The notes: generated by a model from the letters alone, not told the origin. 45,645 nt of DNA from Deinococcus sp. Arct2-2 (GCF_004801315.1 NZ_SSNW01000045.1:1-45645), one strand, 5' to 3'; shown: positions 8,775 to 18,346, counted from the stretch's first letter. A program made the numbers and translations.

Positions 8775-9413
8775 TCAATCCCCCACCATTTCTGCCCCGC
8801 CTACCAACACCGTCACCAGCGCCCAGCCGTCTTCCAGCGTGGCGGTCACAGTCTCTCCAGTGGTTTCGTTGCTGACCGTCCACCCGCTGCCCAGCGGCAC
8901 ATCGGCGCGGCTGAGGGGCCAGCGCACCCCGCTCAGGCTCAGGCCGCGTAAATCGGAGAAGGCCAGCACGCTGAGGGTCAACTCTGCTTCCAACTCCAGC
9001 GCAACCGGAGAGGCGGGCAGTAGCGGCCAGCCCCATTCGTCGCCGCTGGTAAGAGTCACGGGCCAGCCTTCACGCGCCCGCCGAATGCCGCCCAGCATCA
9101 GGGCCGCCGTATGGTCAAAGCGCCCGCCGAATGCGCCGACAAACACCAGCGCCGTCGCGCCGCGTTTTAGGGCCATCCGCACCGCCAACTCTGCATCGGT
9201 TTCGTCTTTGGCCGCCGGGTGAACCTCGCGTGGGGCGCTCACCTGTACGCCCTCGGAACTGTCGAAATCGCCCACCCACACGTCTACCGTTACGCCCAGC
9301 GCCGCCGCGTGCCGTGCGCCTCCATCGGCGGCCACCACCAGCGCGGGCCGGGGCAACGCTGCCAGCATGGGCGTCGGCGTCAGGCGGCCTCCCACCAGAA
9401 TCCAAGCGATCAT
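8775..9413 (-). CDS. thiN: thiamine pyrophosphokinase
   Basis: A 212-residue enzyme that transfers pyrophosphate from ATP to thiamine, giving thiamine diphosphate. Family motifs are in order: ADGGARHA, VGDFDSSE, KDETDAELAV, then FGGRFDHTAALM. The C-terminal beta domain ends with LSGVRWPLSRADVPLGSGWTVSNE in outline, which forms the thiamine site in this family. ATG 9413 overlaps the TGA of the ABC ATPase (ATGA), so it is the last gene of the thiamine uptake operon. Import followed by pyrophosphorylation is a complete salvage route. Confidence 0.95.
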   Translation of the reverse strand: MIAWILVGGRLTPTPMLAALPRPALVVAADGGARHAAALGVTVDVWVGDFDSSEGVQVSAPREVHPAAKDETDAELAVRMALKRGATALVFVGAFGGRFDHTAALMLGGIRRAREGWPVTLTSGDEWGWPLLPASPVALELEAELTLSVLAFSDLRGLSLSGVRWPLSRADVPLGSGWTVSNETTGETVTATLEDGWALVTVLVGGAEMVGD

Positions 9414-10420
9414 GGCCGCACTTCTAGCACAGCTTCCCGGTCATCTGGCACGGTCTGAATCTGCCCCTCATCCACCCGCACCCGCACCCGTCCGTCCACA
9501 ATCTGTAAGCTTTCGCGGGCGCTGAGGCTCAGCGTGAGGGGGCCGCGTGGGTGCGCTAGCGTCACGGTTTCGCCGGAATCGTTCGGCTGGCGGGCCATGA
9601 CTAAATAAGGCTCACCTTCGCCCACAGTTACGGCCTGTTCGGGCACCAGCAGACACACGCCGCCCGGTTGCGGCCAGAGGTTCGTATGGCCCAAAAAGGC
9701 CGCTACCCATGCCGTCGCCGGATGCTCGAATACGTGCTGCGCCGCGCCCTGCTGCACAATCTGGCCCGCCCGCATCACCGCCACGCGCCCTGCCAATGCC
9801 AACGCCTCGCGCTGATCGTGCGTGACCAGCAGCACGCCCGCGCCCACCCGCGCAAACAACGCCCGCAAGTCGCTGCGCAACTCGGCCCGCAGGCGTTCAT
9901 CGAGGTTGCTGAGGGGTTCGTCCAGCAGCAATAGGGGAGAGGCAGTGGCGAGGGCGCGGGCCAGTGCCACCCGCTGCGCCTGCCCGCCGCTGAGTTCGGT
10001 CACGCGGCGGCCCCCCAATTCGGCCAGATTCACGAGCGCCAACGCTTCCCGCGCCTGTGCCCAAGCTTGGGGCCGGGGCAGGCCGCGCACGCGGGGGCCG
10101 TAAGCCACATTGTCCAGCACGCTCAAATGGGGAAACAAGGCGTAGTCCTGAAACACCAACCCGATGTGCCGCGCTTCGGGGGGCAGGGCCGTCACGTCCC
10201 GCCCGCCGACTTGTACCATGCCGGAATCAGGCACTTCCAGCCCCGCGATCATCCGCAGCACCGTGCTTTTGCCGCAGCCACTCGGCCCCAGCAGCGCCAC
10301 CGTTTCGCCCGCCCCCACGCTCAGCGATACGTTTTGGGCGGCCTGCACACCGCCCTGTATCCCTTGTGGGCCGCCATACCGTTTGCTGAGGTTTTGGGCG
10401 TTCAGAGCGGAATTCTTCAC
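9410..10420 (-). CDS. thiQ: ABC transporter ATPase, thiamine uptake (ThiQ role)
   Basis: About 336 residues. Walker A (LLGPSGCGKST), the Q-loop (LVFQDYALFPHL), the ABC signature (LSGGQAQRVALARA), Walker B (LLLLDEPLSNLD) and the switch histidine (LLVTHDQREA) are all intact. A C-terminal region of about 100 residues resembles the TOBE-type regulatory domain of PotA/FbpC-like ATPases, longer than E. coli ThiQ. The start is GTG 10420, overlapping the TGA of the lactamase-like gene (GTGA). The thiamine role comes from the riboswitch, thiB-thiP and thiN in the same operon; on sequence alone it could serve polyamine or iron. Confidence 0.85.
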   Translation of the reverse strand: MKNSALNAQNLSKRYGGPQGIQGGVQAAQNVSLSVGAGETVALLGPSGCGKSTVLRMIAGLEVPDSGMVQVGGRDVTALPPEARHIGLVFQDYALFPHLSVLDNVAYGPRVRGLPRPQAWAQAREALALVNLAELGGRRVTELSGGQAQRVALARALATASPLLLLDEPLSNLDERLRAELRSDLRALFARVGAGVLLVTHDQREALALAGRVAVMRAGQIVQQGAAQHVFEHPATAWVAAFLGHTNLWPQPGGVCLLVPEQAVTVGEGEPYLVMARQPNDSGETVTLAHPRGPLTLSLSARESLQIVDGRVRVRVDEGQIQTVPDDREAVLEVRP

Positions 10421-11535
10421 CGCGTCAGCCTCAGCAGTTGCGCGTCTATCCAGACGGCCAGCGGGCGCAGCCACCGTTCGGTTTCTTCGGCCACTTGCGG
10501 GTCGGCTCCGTCTATCAGCAGCGCGTACCCAACGGTTCGGCCATCTTTCAGGGTCGCCGCGCCGCTCATGGTCAGCATTCGCCAGCCGCTGCCCGATTTC
10601 ACGCCCCAGAATGCAGGTTTAAAAGTCGGAGTTTTGGCCTTGCAACAACTCTCTTTGTCCGACAGCCAGCCGCGAAACAGGGCGCGGGAGGCGGGGTTCA
10701 GGGTGGCTCCCGGCAACACCTGAGCTTGCAAGCGGGCAAAAGCGCGGGCGGTCGAGGTGTTCTGAACGCCCAATTCCATGTCGGGGGTGTAACTTGGCCC
10801 CTTAAAATACACGTCCAGCGCGGCTTCTACCTGTGGCCCGGTCAAGCGTTGCGCTCCCATGACCGCCAGCCGCGCCAAGTCCAGCCGGGTACTGAAGGGT
10901 AGGGCGGCATACGTGGGCGCGTCCTGCACCGCGTTCGGCAACACGTCTGGCAACAGGCCCGATTGCAACGCCCACATCGCCTTGGTGGTGTGCAGCACGC
11001 TGGTACATGGGCTGCGGTCATGCACCTCCCGCGCCACCCGGCTCACGCCAGCGGTCAGATGAAGCAGGTCGCTGGCGGTGTTGTCGCTGGGAACGAGGGC
11101 GCGTTTGGCGAGCGTGGCAATGCTGTTTTCGCCCGCCGGATAGGACTCGATAGACCGCCGCCCCGGTGTGGTTTCCAGCAAGGTGTTCAGCTTCAATTTT
11201 CCGGCGTCTATGTCGCGCAGCACGGCTTCCACCACCAACGGTTTGAAGGTACTCGCCAGCGGGTGCAGGGCGTCCACGTCGCCTAAGGCCATCTCCCGCA
11301 GGGGTTGCCCGTCTGGGCCGAACACAATGGCCGAAAACGCCACCCGCCCCGACACTCCCACCGGAAGCGCCGAAGTAGGCGCAAGCTGCACGGGCGCGCC
11401 GTTTGCCGCCGGTTCTACACAGGTCAGCGGCGTCAGCTCGGGGGGATCGGGCCAAACGATGGCCGCCGCAGCCGAGGAAGCAGCCGGAGAAGAAGCTAGA
11501 GCGCAGGCCAGTAGGAATGGGACGGTGGGGCGCAC
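10417..11535 (-). CDS. class A beta-lactamase-like serine hydrolase within the thiamine operon
   Basis: About 372 residues with a signal peptide (FLLACALASSPAASSAAA). The three penicillin-interactive motifs are present: the SxxK motif as STFK (PLASTFKPLV), SDN (VPSDNTASD) and a KSG motif (GVKSGSGW). They sit in the order and spacing of class A beta-lactamases and related serine hydrolases, so it is probably catalytic in the periplasm. The start is uncertain; GTG 11535 directly precedes the signal peptide. The gene overlaps the thiamine ATPase (GTGA), so it is coupled to it. Its place in a thiamine operon is unexplained. Confidence 0.8.
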   Translation of the reverse strand: MRPTVPFLLACALASSPAASSAAAAIVWPDPPELTPLTCVEPAANGAPVQLAPTSALPVGVSGRVAFSAIVFGPDGQPLREMALGDVDALHPLASTFKPLVVEAVLRDIDAGKLKLNTLLETTPGRRSIESYPAGENSIATLAKRALVPSDNTASDLLHLTAGVSRVAREVHDRSPCTSVLHTTKAMWALQSGLLPDVLPNAVQDAPTYAALPFSTRLDLARLAVMGAQRLTGPQVEAALDVYFKGPSYTPDMELGVQNTSTARAFARLQAQVLPGATLNPASRALFRGWLSDKESCCKAKTPTFKPAFWGVKSGSGWRMLTMSGAATLKDGRTVGYALLIDGADPQVAEETERWLRPLAVWIDAQLLRLTR

Positions 11536-11568
11536 GTTGCCTATTGTGCCTGTCTGGGTGGGGGAAAA

Positions 11569-11691
11569 GTCTAAGGGTCTAAGCAGGGCAATCGCTGCGC
11601 TCACTTTCCCTCTCCCACAAGGGGCGAGGGCAACGACTTGAAGTTGAGCTTTTGGTCTTTTCTTAGACCCTCAGACCCTAGACCCTTAGAC
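11569..11691. repeat. MITE-like inverted-repeat element inside the thiamine operon
   Basis: The ends are GTCTAAGGGTCTAAG (11569-11583) and CCTAGACCCTTAGAC (11677-11691), which are reverse complements at 14 of 15 positions. The right end carries an extra CTTAGACCCTCAGA unit. The middle holds a CCCTCTCCCACAAGGGGCGAGGG hairpin-like segment in outline, related to pieces near 19665 and 34962. It lies between thiP and the lactamase-like gene. Similar TAGACCCTTAG units occur near 17819 and 41965. Confidence 0.6.
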
Positions 11692-11719
11692 CCCTTTCCA
11701 CGTCCCACGCCACCTTCCC

Positions 11720-13273
11720 TCACGTCACTTCCCCTTCCCCGCCGTCCAGCAGCGTAAAAGCCAGCACCGCCAGCAGGAGCAGCAGCGTTGCCAGCGCACA
11801 GGCTTCAGTCAGGTTGCGCTCTCCGGGGCGGCCCAAGCGGTCATACAGACCCGTGCTGAGGGTGGCCCACTCCGGGCGGGTCAACACCAACGTGGCCCCG
11901 AACTCACCCAATACAGTAGCGAGGGCCAAGGCCGCGCCGCCGCGTAGGGCCGGAAGCGTGAGCGGAAATGTGACTGTGCGCCACACTGTCCAGCCGCCTG
12001 CACCGAGTGTCCGGGCAGCTTCAAGCGTGCGCGGCGGCAAGGCACGGAGCGCCGGAAGCAAACTACGCGTCACCAGCGGCATCCCCAGCAACGTATAGGC
12101 CCCTATCAGCATGGGCAAGGTGGCCGACAGCGCCGGATACGCCAGCAGGTAGCCCACCGCCAGACTGACCGGAGACACCATCAGCGGCAGCAGCGAGAGG
12201 CCGTCCAGCACACGGGAAACTGGCCCCCGCGCTCGCCAAGCAGCAAAGGCGTGTAGGCCGCCGAGTGTGACCGCGCCGATCAGGGCCAACACGCCGAAGC
12301 GAAGGGTATTCCCTACCAGAGTCCAAGTCTCAGGATTGCTGAGAACGGCCTGCCACGCGCTGAAACTGAGGCCACTAGAGGTCAGCACGCTGCGGGCTAC
12401 CACAGCCAGCAGAGGCCCAAAGCAGACCAGTGATACGCCGCCCATCAGCACCCAAATCAGCGCCCGTGAGCCGCCGCGTGCAGAGGGCAGCCCCCGCCCA
12501 GCCGCCACGCCCGCGCCCCCGCGTGTCAGGGCCACATACGCCCACGTCGCCGCGCCCGTCAGCAGCAGTTGGCCCACGATCAGGGCCGAGGCTTCCGGCA
12601 GGCGCAGTTGGTAAGCGGTCAGGGTGTAGATCTCGACTTCCAGCGTGCTGTACTGCTCGCCGCCCAGCGTAAGTGGCAGGCCGAAGCTGAGGGCCGAATA
12701 CAAGAACACCAAGATGAATCCGGCGGCCAGTCCGGGTAGGGCCAAGGGCAGCGCCACCGTCCAAGCCGCCTTCCACCCCGACGCCCCCAGCGAACGCGCC
12801 GCGCCGATAAAATGAGGCGGCACCCGTGAAAATCCCGCGTGCGCCAGCCGAATCATCACGGGCAGATTGAAAAAGAGGTTGCCCAGCAGTAGCAGGCCGG
12901 GGCCGTCGCTCAGGTCAATCCCGGTGAGTCGGGTCAGCCAACCCTGCGGCCCCAAGAGTGCGGTGAGGCCCAGTACGGCCACCAGCGTGGGCGTCACGAA
13001 CGGCAGCAGCAGGAAACGCAGAAAGGCCGCCCGCCCCGGCACGTCCCAGCGGGACAGCAGGTAGGCCAGCGGCCCGCCCACCGCCAGCGCCACCGCCGCC
13101 GTGCCCAGCGCCTGCCCCAGCGTCCAGCCGAGGCGTCCCAAAAAATACGGATCGCGCCACACGCCCAAATTCACCCCGCCCTCGGCCAGCGTGCGCCCCA
13201 GCGGAAGCGCCAGCAGCAGAGCCATGAAGGTGAGGGGCAGGAGGGCCAGCAGGAAGGTCTTGAACCGCGCCAC
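11720..13273 (-). CDS. thiP: thiamine ABC transporter permease
   Basis: A 517-residue inner-membrane protein made of two tandem permease halves of about six helices each, the ThiP/FbpB architecture. Each half has an EAA-like coupling loop: [17 protein letters not shown] near residue 155 and [17 protein letters not shown] near residue 415. GTG 13273 follows the thiB TGA with no gap. It would carry thiamine across the membrane, driven by the ATPase downstream and fed by the binding protein upstream. Confidence 0.92.
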   Translation of the reverse strand: MARFKTFLLALLPLTFMALLLALPLGRTLAEGGVNLGVWRDPYFLGRLGWTLGQALGTAAVALAVGGPLAYLLSRWDVPGRAAFLRFLLLPFVTPTLVAVLGLTALLGPQGWLTRLTGIDLSDGPGLLLLGNLFFNLPVMIRLAHAGFSRVPPHFIGAARSLGASGWKAAWTVALPLALPGLAAGFILVFLYSALSFGLPLTLGGEQYSTLEVEIYTLTAYQLRLPEASALIVGQLLLTGAATWAYVALTRGGAGVAAGRGLPSARGGSRALIWVLMGGVSLVCFGPLLAVVARSVLTSSGLSFSAWQAVLSNPETWTLVGNTLRFGVLALIGAVTLGGLHAFAAWRARGPVSRVLDGLSLLPLMVSPVSLAVGYLLAYPALSATLPMLIGAYTLLGMPLVTRSLLPALRALPPRTLEAARTLGAGGWTVWRTVTFPLTLPALRGGAALALATVLGEFGATLVLTRPEWATLSTGLYDRLGRPGERNLTEACALATLLLLLAVLAFTLLDGGEGEVT

Positions 13274-14317
13274 TCAGCGCCGCAAAACGTTCGTCACCCA
13301 GCCGTCGACCAGCCGTTGCGAATTGGCGAGCAACGCGGGTTTGATGGGCGCGGGCTTAGGCTGCTCGGCGAACTTGAACACCGGATTCAGCGCCGTGCCT
13401 GCCACCGCCGGGTAAATCCACATCCGGGTGGGAATATCGTCCTGCACGCCCCCCGACAGCATGAAGTCTGCGAATTTGCGGGCCAGTGCGGGCTGCTTGG
13501 CTCCCTTCAGCACGCCCACGCCTTCCAGTTGCAAGAAGGTGCTTCCGGGCAAAAATAGATTTCCGGTAGGCGACTGTTGGGGCAATTTGGCCGGATTGAA
13601 TCCCTCGGCATAAAACACCTCGGCGGCGGGACTGCTGGCATAGCTGAGGACAATGGGAAACTTACCCCCGTTACGCGTAAATTCCTTGTAGTACGCATCT
13701 GACCAACCCCGCGTGACTTTCATGCCGCCAGCGCGGGCGGTGCGCCACCAGTTCCACGCGCCCGCCTCGCCGTACTGGTTCACGCTCGCCAGCAGGAAGG
13801 CCAAACCGGGGCTAGAAGTCGCGGGAGACGGCACTACGGTCAATTTGGCATAGGTTGGATTCTTCAAGTCGTCCAACGTTTTGGGGAGAGTCAGCCCCGC
13901 TTTCTGGAACCAAGCCCGATCATAGTTGAAGGCCACGAAGCCGTAATCCACCGTATTCAGCAAGGTTGTGCCGTTGGCCTCCTCCATGCGGTAGGCGGCG
14001 GGTACGGCTTTCAGTGCGGGCGAGCGGTAGGCGTCCAGCACCCCGGCGGTGCGGGCACGCGGCAACAGGCTGTTATCTAGCCCGTACACCACATCGGCCA
14101 GCGGCGCACGGCGGGTCAGGATCAGGCGGTTCAGCAGTTCGCCCGCATCGCCCGCTTTCACAAAGCGCACGCGGGCCGCATTGGCTTTCTCAAAGGCCGC
14201 CACCAACGCTTTGTCTACCTCGAAACTGTCGTGAGAGATGACGGTGAGAGTCGTTTGGGCCGCTGCTGTGCTGCCCAACAGGAGTCCTACAATGATCATT
14301 GCTCGCTTAATTCGCAT
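13274..14317 (-). CDS. thiB: thiamine-binding periplasmic protein
   Basis: About 347 residues. A signal peptide ([15 protein letters not shown]) precedes a mature domain of the ThiB/TbpA type, with [11 protein letters not shown] at its start, [15 protein letters not shown], and the aromatic-rich GAWNWWRTA, followed by [13 protein letters not shown] and [10 protein letters not shown]. The start ATG 14317 comes directly after the riboswitch terminator's T-run; the 3' arm of that hairpin (GAAGGGG) is the only good ribosome site, seven bases upstream. Longer frames would translate the riboswitch. First gene of the operon. Confidence 0.92.
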   Translation of the reverse strand: MRIKRAMIIVGLLLGSTAAAQTTLTVISHDSFEVDKALVAAFEKANAARVRFVKAGDAGELLNRLILTRRAPLADVVYGLDNSLLPRARTAGVLDAYRSPALKAVPAAYRMEEANGTTLLNTVDYGFVAFNYDRAWFQKAGLTLPKTLDDLKNPTYAKLTVVPSPATSSPGLAFLLASVNQYGEAGAWNWWRTARAGGMKVTRGWSDAYYKEFTRNGGKFPIVLSYASSPAAEVFYAEGFNPAKLPQQSPTGNLFLPGSTFLQLEGVGVLKGAKQPALARKFADFMLSGGVQDDIPTRMWIYPAVAGTALNPVFKFAEQPKPAPIKPALLANSQRLVDGWVTNVLRR

Positions 14318-14360
14318 AAAAAAGCCCCTTCGCGTCAGGAAGGGGGGCGTTTCCCTGACG
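14318..14360 (-). terminator. riboswitch expression platform: terminator and antiterminator
   Basis: On the minus strand CGTCAGG (14354-14360) can pair with CCTGACG (14333-14339). Alternatively CCCCTTC can pair with GAAGGGG (14325-14331), followed by CTTTTTT (14318-14324). The two stems overlap and exclude each other. The GAAGGGG arm also serves as the thiB ribosome site, so the terminator form would hide it as well. Confidence 0.8.
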
Positions 14361-14421
14361 ATGCAGGGCACACGGAACGGGGCCGCACTGGGTAAGTAGC
14401 ACTGGGCAAGCGTTCCGCGCA

Positions 14422-14502
14422 TCACGCTCCCTCCGCCGGAATGACCCGGATCAGGTTCCTGGGGTATGTCTCAGCCCTCCAATGAAGGGCACCCCCGGTG
14501 AC
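14422..14502 (-). ncRNA. TPP riboswitch (thi box) aptamer
   Basis: Reading the minus strand, the conserved elements are in order: CACCGGGGGTGCCC, GGGCTGAGA, TACCCC, then GAACCTGATCCGGGTCATTCC and GGAGGGA at the close. These are the hallmarks of the thiamine diphosphate sensor. It precedes thiB by about 105 bases and controls the whole uptake and pyrophosphorylation operon. The segment 14503-14652 beyond it holds no recognisable feature. Confidence 0.95.
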
Positions 14503-14652
14503 GACAGGAGAGAGTGTAGCGCAGATGTTGGCTAAGGAAAGCGGTTATAGATACTCTGTCTGAGATTATATCGATAACTAGGGAAATGTTGTGTCAGACA
14601 AGTCAAAAGAAGTACCGCTTCAGGCTGCAAATAATTCTCTGTCCACATTGTG

Positions 14653-15309
14653 TCATTTGCTTTGCTGAACCACATTGAGATAATGCCCCGTTGATGCCTT
14701 TATAACTGAAGATACAAACCATCTATTGTCTTGGGTCTGAATTCTAATGATGTGATTAAAATAATCAGGCTTCGGGTCAAAAATTATTTCGGTACGAGGA
14801 GTATAGGTATAATCTATAGTGTCTTTGCCTAAAATACTTGGACTATTGCAGGAAAAAATATCTGGCAGTTCAGAATTCATGCCAAAAAATCCTGTTATAG
14901 CTCTTCTGCACGCGCCTAGATATATCATGCTCCTATTGTCTAATGCTATGATTGAATTTTTTGAAAAGCTATCAGATAAATAGAACTGCGCCTCAACCTG
15001 CTTCAAAGGCCAATATGCAGCTATGGCAACCCATCTTGTATTATCAATTGCAACGTTGACCGTGTAAGACAGATTCTTAAAGTCCGAGAAAATGATTTGG
15101 CTGGTGTAATCAGTATCTGATCTTGTGGAGTTGAGAGAAATTTGAGAACGTTTAGTAACTTTTGGGAAGCCCTTATATCCATAACTAAGTTTCATAAGAG
15201 CGTAAGCACAGGTTGCCGCCCTTACTTGGGCTTGTTCCAAGGTTGAAGCTGCTGATCCTGAACCACTACACAGAACTCCAGACAGCAGAAAGTAAAAAAA
15301 CGGCTTCAT
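14653..15309 (-). CDS. exported protein of unknown function, AT-rich
   Basis: A 218-residue protein with a clear signal peptide (MKPFFYFLLSGVLCSGSGSA). The mature part has four cysteines, many Ser/Thr/Asn/Tyr residues, and a C-terminal beta-type segment (NHIIRIQTQDNRWFVSSVI). I do not recognise a family. The gene and its flanks (about 14530-15330) are much richer in A and T than their neighbours, and it uses codons such as ATA, AAT and TTA freely. This points to recent acquisition. TATTAT (15317-15322) sits seven bases before the ATG. Confidence 0.7.
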   Translation of the reverse strand: MKPFFYFLLSGVLCSGSGSAASTLEQAQVRAATCAYALMKLSYGYKGFPKVTKRSQISLNSTRSDTDYTSQIIFSDFKNLSYTVNVAIDNTRWVAIAAYWPLKQVEAQFYLSDSFSKNSIIALDNRSMIYLGACRRAITGFFGMNSELPDIFSCNSPSILGKDTIDYTYTPRTEIIFDPKPDYFNHIIRIQTQDNRWFVSSVIKASTGHYLNVVQQSK

Positions 15310-15371
15310 TCCTAGTATAATACTCTCGTTCAGGACGGAATTTTTGCCCCCCCAGCCCCCATCATGTCCCC

Positions 15372-15830
15372 ATGACCCTTCCCGCTCCCTTCAACCTCGT
15401 GGTTTGGCTGATTGTGCAAGATACTCAGGGCCGCGTGCTGCTCGGACGGCGCGACGGCACCGGCTACGGCGCGGGGCTGTGGGGCTTGCCGGGTGGCCGA
15501 GTCGAACGTGGCGAAGCCTTGGCCGACGCCGCCGCCCGCGAAATCTGGGAAGAAATGGGCCTGCGGGTAGACGCGGCGACTGTGAGGTTTTTGGGGGTCA
15601 GTCGCTATGACGTGGGCGGCGTGCAGGGCACAGATTTTCTGTATCTAGCAGGCGAATGGAGCGGCGAACCTCTGCCTTTGGAGCAGACCTCGGAAGTGGG
15701 TTGGTTCGCCCCGACTGCCCTGCCCGCTGACAGTTTGCCTTGGTTGGCGGGCGTGCTGACCGCGCATTTGCTCAATGGTGGTGTGCTGAGCGAGCAACTC
15801 GACAGCCTTGAAGGTGTGCAGCCGCGCTGA
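15372..15830 (+). CDS. Nudix hydrolase
   Basis: A 152-residue protein with a full Nudix box: GG, five residues, E ([18 protein letters not shown]), then WEEMGL, near residues 41-64. The glutamates that bind magnesium are all present. The preceding [20 protein letters not shown] matches the mutT-like entrance strand. The gene stands between the AT-rich orphan and the FAD oxidoreductase. Deinococcus is known for many Nudix proteins; the substrate cannot be read from the sequence. The ATG at 15372 is the first in-frame start, with no clear ribosome site. Confidence 0.9.
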   Translation: MTLPAPFNLVVWLIVQDTQGRVLLGRRDGTGYGAGLWGLPGGRVERGEALADAAAREIWEEMGLRVDAATVRFLGVSRYDVGGVQGTDFLYLAGEWSGEPLPLEQTSEVGWFAPTALPADSLPWLAGVLTAHLLNGGVLSEQLDSLEGVQPR

Positions 15831-15849
15831 ATTGCCTGCTTGGCATTGC

Positions 15850-15883
15850 TTGTTTGCTCCCGCTTCTGCATTAGTCTGCCCCT
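15850..15883 (+). promoter_or_regulatory. leaderless promoter of the FAD oxidoreductase gene
   Basis: TTGTTT (15850-15855), a 16-base spacer and TAGTCT (15872-15877) are followed by six bases and the ATG. This is the clearest -35/-10/start set in the window. Confidence 0.6.
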
Positions 15884-17149
15884 ATGCAAGATGTTTTGGT
15901 GATTGGGGCGGGCTTGGCGGGCCTCACGGCGGCGCGGGTGCTGACGCGGGCGGGGCGGCGCGTGCGGGTGCTGGAATCGGGCGCGGAAGTGGGCGGGCGG
16001 GTGCGTTCGCGCCAACTGGAAGGCTTTACGCTGGACGCCGGATTTCAGGTGTTGTTCACGGCTTATCCGGCGGTGCGGCGGCAGCTGAACCTAGAAGCGC
16101 TGGACTTGGTGCCCATTCCCCCGGCGGCGGTGGTGCGGCGCGGGGCGCGGGCCGATGTGCTGGGCGACCCGATCCGCGATCCGGCCAGCTTGGTGTCGAG
16201 CGTGACCACGCGGGTGTTGCCCCTGCCCGACAAATTGCGGGTGGCAAAACTGGCCGCGCAACTCCGCACGCCCCCTATTCACGCGCTTCTCAACGGCCCC
16301 GACGAATCCACCCAAGATTATTTGCGGCGGCACGGCTTTTCAGAGGCGGCCCTTGACCGGTTCTTTCGCCCATTCTTCGGCGGGGTGTTCCTGCGGCGCG
16401 ACCTGTCTACCTCGGCCCGGCTGTTCCGCTACTACTTCCGTATGCTGATGGACGGCCAAATTGCCGTGCCACGCGCAGGCATGGGCCAAATTCCGGCGCA
16501 GTTGGCGCAGGGTGTAGACGTGACCCTCGGCGTGCGCGTGACCCGTCTGACTGCCCACCCGGATATGGTCAGCGTGGCGACCACTGCGGGCGATCTGGAA
16601 GCCCGGAACGTGATCGTCGCCACCGATCCGAACACGGCCCAAACACTCTTGGGCGGCAATATCGCACGCGGCAGCCTCGGCAGCGCGTATCTGCATTACG
16701 CCGCGCCACACCCTATAGACCCGCAACCTCGCCTGCTGCTGAATGCCGAAGCGGGCTGGATCAACAACGCCCACTGGATCAGTCAGGCGGTGCCGGGGCG
16801 TGCGCCGGAAGGTCAACATCTGCTGATTGCGACGGTGTTGGGCCGCCAAGAAGTTGGGGATGATGAGTTAGACGCACAGGTACGCGCAGAGTTGGTCGTG
16901 TGGTACGGCGAGGCCGACGCACGCACCCTCCGCACGCTGCACATAGAGCGAATAGAACACGCCCAATATCCCCAATCTGCCGGGTACGCCGCCCATTTGT
17001 CCGGTCATGCTACGGCGCTCCCCGGCGTGCTGCTGGCCTCCGAACTGACCTCTATGAGCGGCATTCAGGGCGCGATGGAAAGCGGCGAAAAGGCGGCGGC
17101 CATCGTGCTGGGCGACTTGGCAGCAATGAGCAGACCACGCGGGAGCTAG
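15884..17149 (+). CDS. FAD-dependent amine oxidase/desaturase-family oxidoreductase
   Basis: A 421-residue flavoprotein. The N-terminal motif [17 protein letters not shown] binds the ADP part of FAD, followed by [14 protein letters not shown], the arginine-containing second signature of the amine oxidase/phytoene desaturase superfamily. The C-terminal [16 protein letters not shown] is the matching flavin-end motif. The centre ([16 protein letters not shown]) is characteristic of the FAD-dependent subgroup related to protoporphyrinogen oxidase and carotenoid desaturases. No carotenoid genes are adjacent, so the substrate stays open. Confidence 0.85.
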   Translation: MQDVLVIGAGLAGLTAARVLTRAGRRVRVLESGAEVGGRVRSRQLEGFTLDAGFQVLFTAYPAVRRQLNLEALDLVPIPPAAVVRRGARADVLGDPIRDPASLVSSVTTRVLPLPDKLRVAKLAAQLRTPPIHALLNGPDESTQDYLRRHGFSEAALDRFFRPFFGGVFLRRDLSTSARLFRYYFRMLMDGQIAVPRAGMGQIPAQLAQGVDVTLGVRVTRLTAHPDMVSVATTAGDLEARNVIVATDPNTAQTLLGGNIARGSLGSAYLHYAAPHPIDPQPRLLLNAEAGWINNAHWISQAVPGRAPEGQHLLIATVLGRQEVGDDELDAQVRAELVVWYGEADARTLRTLHIERIEHAQYPQSAGYAAHLSGHATALPGVLLASELTSMSGIQGAMESGEKAAAIVLGDLAAMSRPRGS

Positions 17150-17180
17150 AGCCGGAAGCTGTGCGCTCTATCCTCGGCCT

Positions 17181-17798
17181 ATGCCTCCGCACGTTGCCTC
17201 TTTAGATCATCTGGTCATCGCCGCCCGCACGTTTCAAGAGGGTCAGGCGTGGTTGGAAGGACGCTTGGGTGTGGCCCTTTCTCCCGGCGGCGAACATGCC
17301 CAGTTCGGCACGCACAATGCGCTGCTGTCGCTGGGGCCGGACGCTTACCTCGAAGTCATCGCTGTGAATCCGCACGCCCCCGCACCTTCTCGCCCGCGCT
17401 GGTTTGGGCTGGATACGCCCGAACTGCAAGACAAGCTAGAGAATGGCCCGGCGCTGATTCATTGGGTGGCGAGGGTGCCTGCCTTGCCCGCAAGTTCCGA
17501 GGTTTTGGAACTCTCACGCGGCGAGAACCGCTGGGCGCTGACCGTGCCCGCAGATGGCCGTTTGCCGGGCGGTGGCGTACAACCCAGCCTGATCGTGTGG
17601 CACACGCCGCCCCCGCCCACGCGCCTGCCGGATGTGGGCGTTCGCTTGGCCTCGCTGCGGCTAGGCACACCTGACCCAGACCGCCTGCGTGCTTGGCTGG
17701 ACGCTGTTCATTTTGCCGGAGAAGTCGAGGTGTATGAAGCGCCTCAGCCGGAGTTGGCGGCCTTGCTGGAAACGCCGCACGGGTTGGTGACGCTGTGA
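17181..17798 (+). CDS. glyoxalase-like domain protein
   Basis: A 205-residue protein. The N-terminus [18 protein letters not shown] with the metal-type histidine, then [17 protein letters not shown] and YLEVIAVNP, matches the glyoxalase-like (Glyoxalase_3) fold. A second half begins near [24 protein letters not shown] (17169-17174) lies six bases before the ATG, as in leaderless genes. It follows the FAD gene by 31 bases. The enzymatic role is unknown. Confidence 0.8.
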   Translation: MPPHVASLDHLVIAARTFQEGQAWLEGRLGVALSPGGEHAQFGTHNALLSLGPDAYLEVIAVNPHAPAPSRPRWFGLDTPELQDKLENGPALIHWVARVPALPASSEVLELSRGENRWALTVPADGRLPGGGVQPSLIVWHTPPPPTRLPDVGVRLASLRLGTPDPDRLRAWLDAVHFAGEVEVYEAPQPELAALLETPHGLVTL

Positions 17799-17869
17799 GC
17801 GAAGCGATTGCCCTTCCTTAGACCCTCAGACCCTAGACCCTTAGCCAAGGCACCCGGAGACCCAGCCCC

Positions 17870-18346
17870 ATGAAACTCCCCCCGCCAGACACCACTTTCT
17901 ACACCCGCCCCCTAGCCATTCCCGAGCGGGCCAGCGTGGGCGCAGTCGTGCTGAAGCGCAGCGATTCCGGCTGGCTCCTCGCGGTGGTCATCGAACCCGG
18001 CGAGTATCCGCAATTGCCCAAAGGTGGCGTAGAAGTGGGCGAAACGCATGAGCAGGCGCTGATGCGGGAACTGCGAGAGGAAGCCGGACTGTACGCCGTG
18101 CGCGTGGTGGCCGACTTGGGTACGCTAGAACGCCTGAATTACGCCCAGACGCTGTGGCAAGTCACGCGCTACAGCCTCGGCATCACAGGTGAAGTGGGCC
18201 AGCCACCGCTAGAGCCCGGCTTCCGGCTGGAATGGCATCCGCTAGACGCCGCGCAGCCCCTCTTTTGGCCCGAGCAAACGCGGCTGGTGCAGCAAGTCCG
18301 GGAGGCACTGGCACGCGGAGAATACGATTTGGAAGGTGGCATGTAG
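17870..18346 (+). CDS. Nudix hydrolase
   Basis: A 158-residue protein with a complete Nudix box (GGVEVGETHEQALMRELR, then EEAGL, residues 52-74). The context LPKGGVEVGE resembles diadenosine-polyphosphate or inositol-polyphosphate hydrolases. GGAG is found eleven bases before ATG 17870. The gene ends inside an 18-bp inverted repeat: its TAG stop (18344-18346) is part of the left arm. It is convergent with prs. Confidence 0.9.
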   Translation: MKLPPPDTTFYTRPLAIPERASVGAVVLKRSDSGWLLAVVIEPGEYPQLPKGGVEVGETHEQALMRELREEAGLYAVRVVADLGTLERLNYAQTLWQVTRYSLGITGEVGQPPLEPGFRLEWHPLDAAQPLFWPEQTRLVQQVREALARGEYDLEGGM

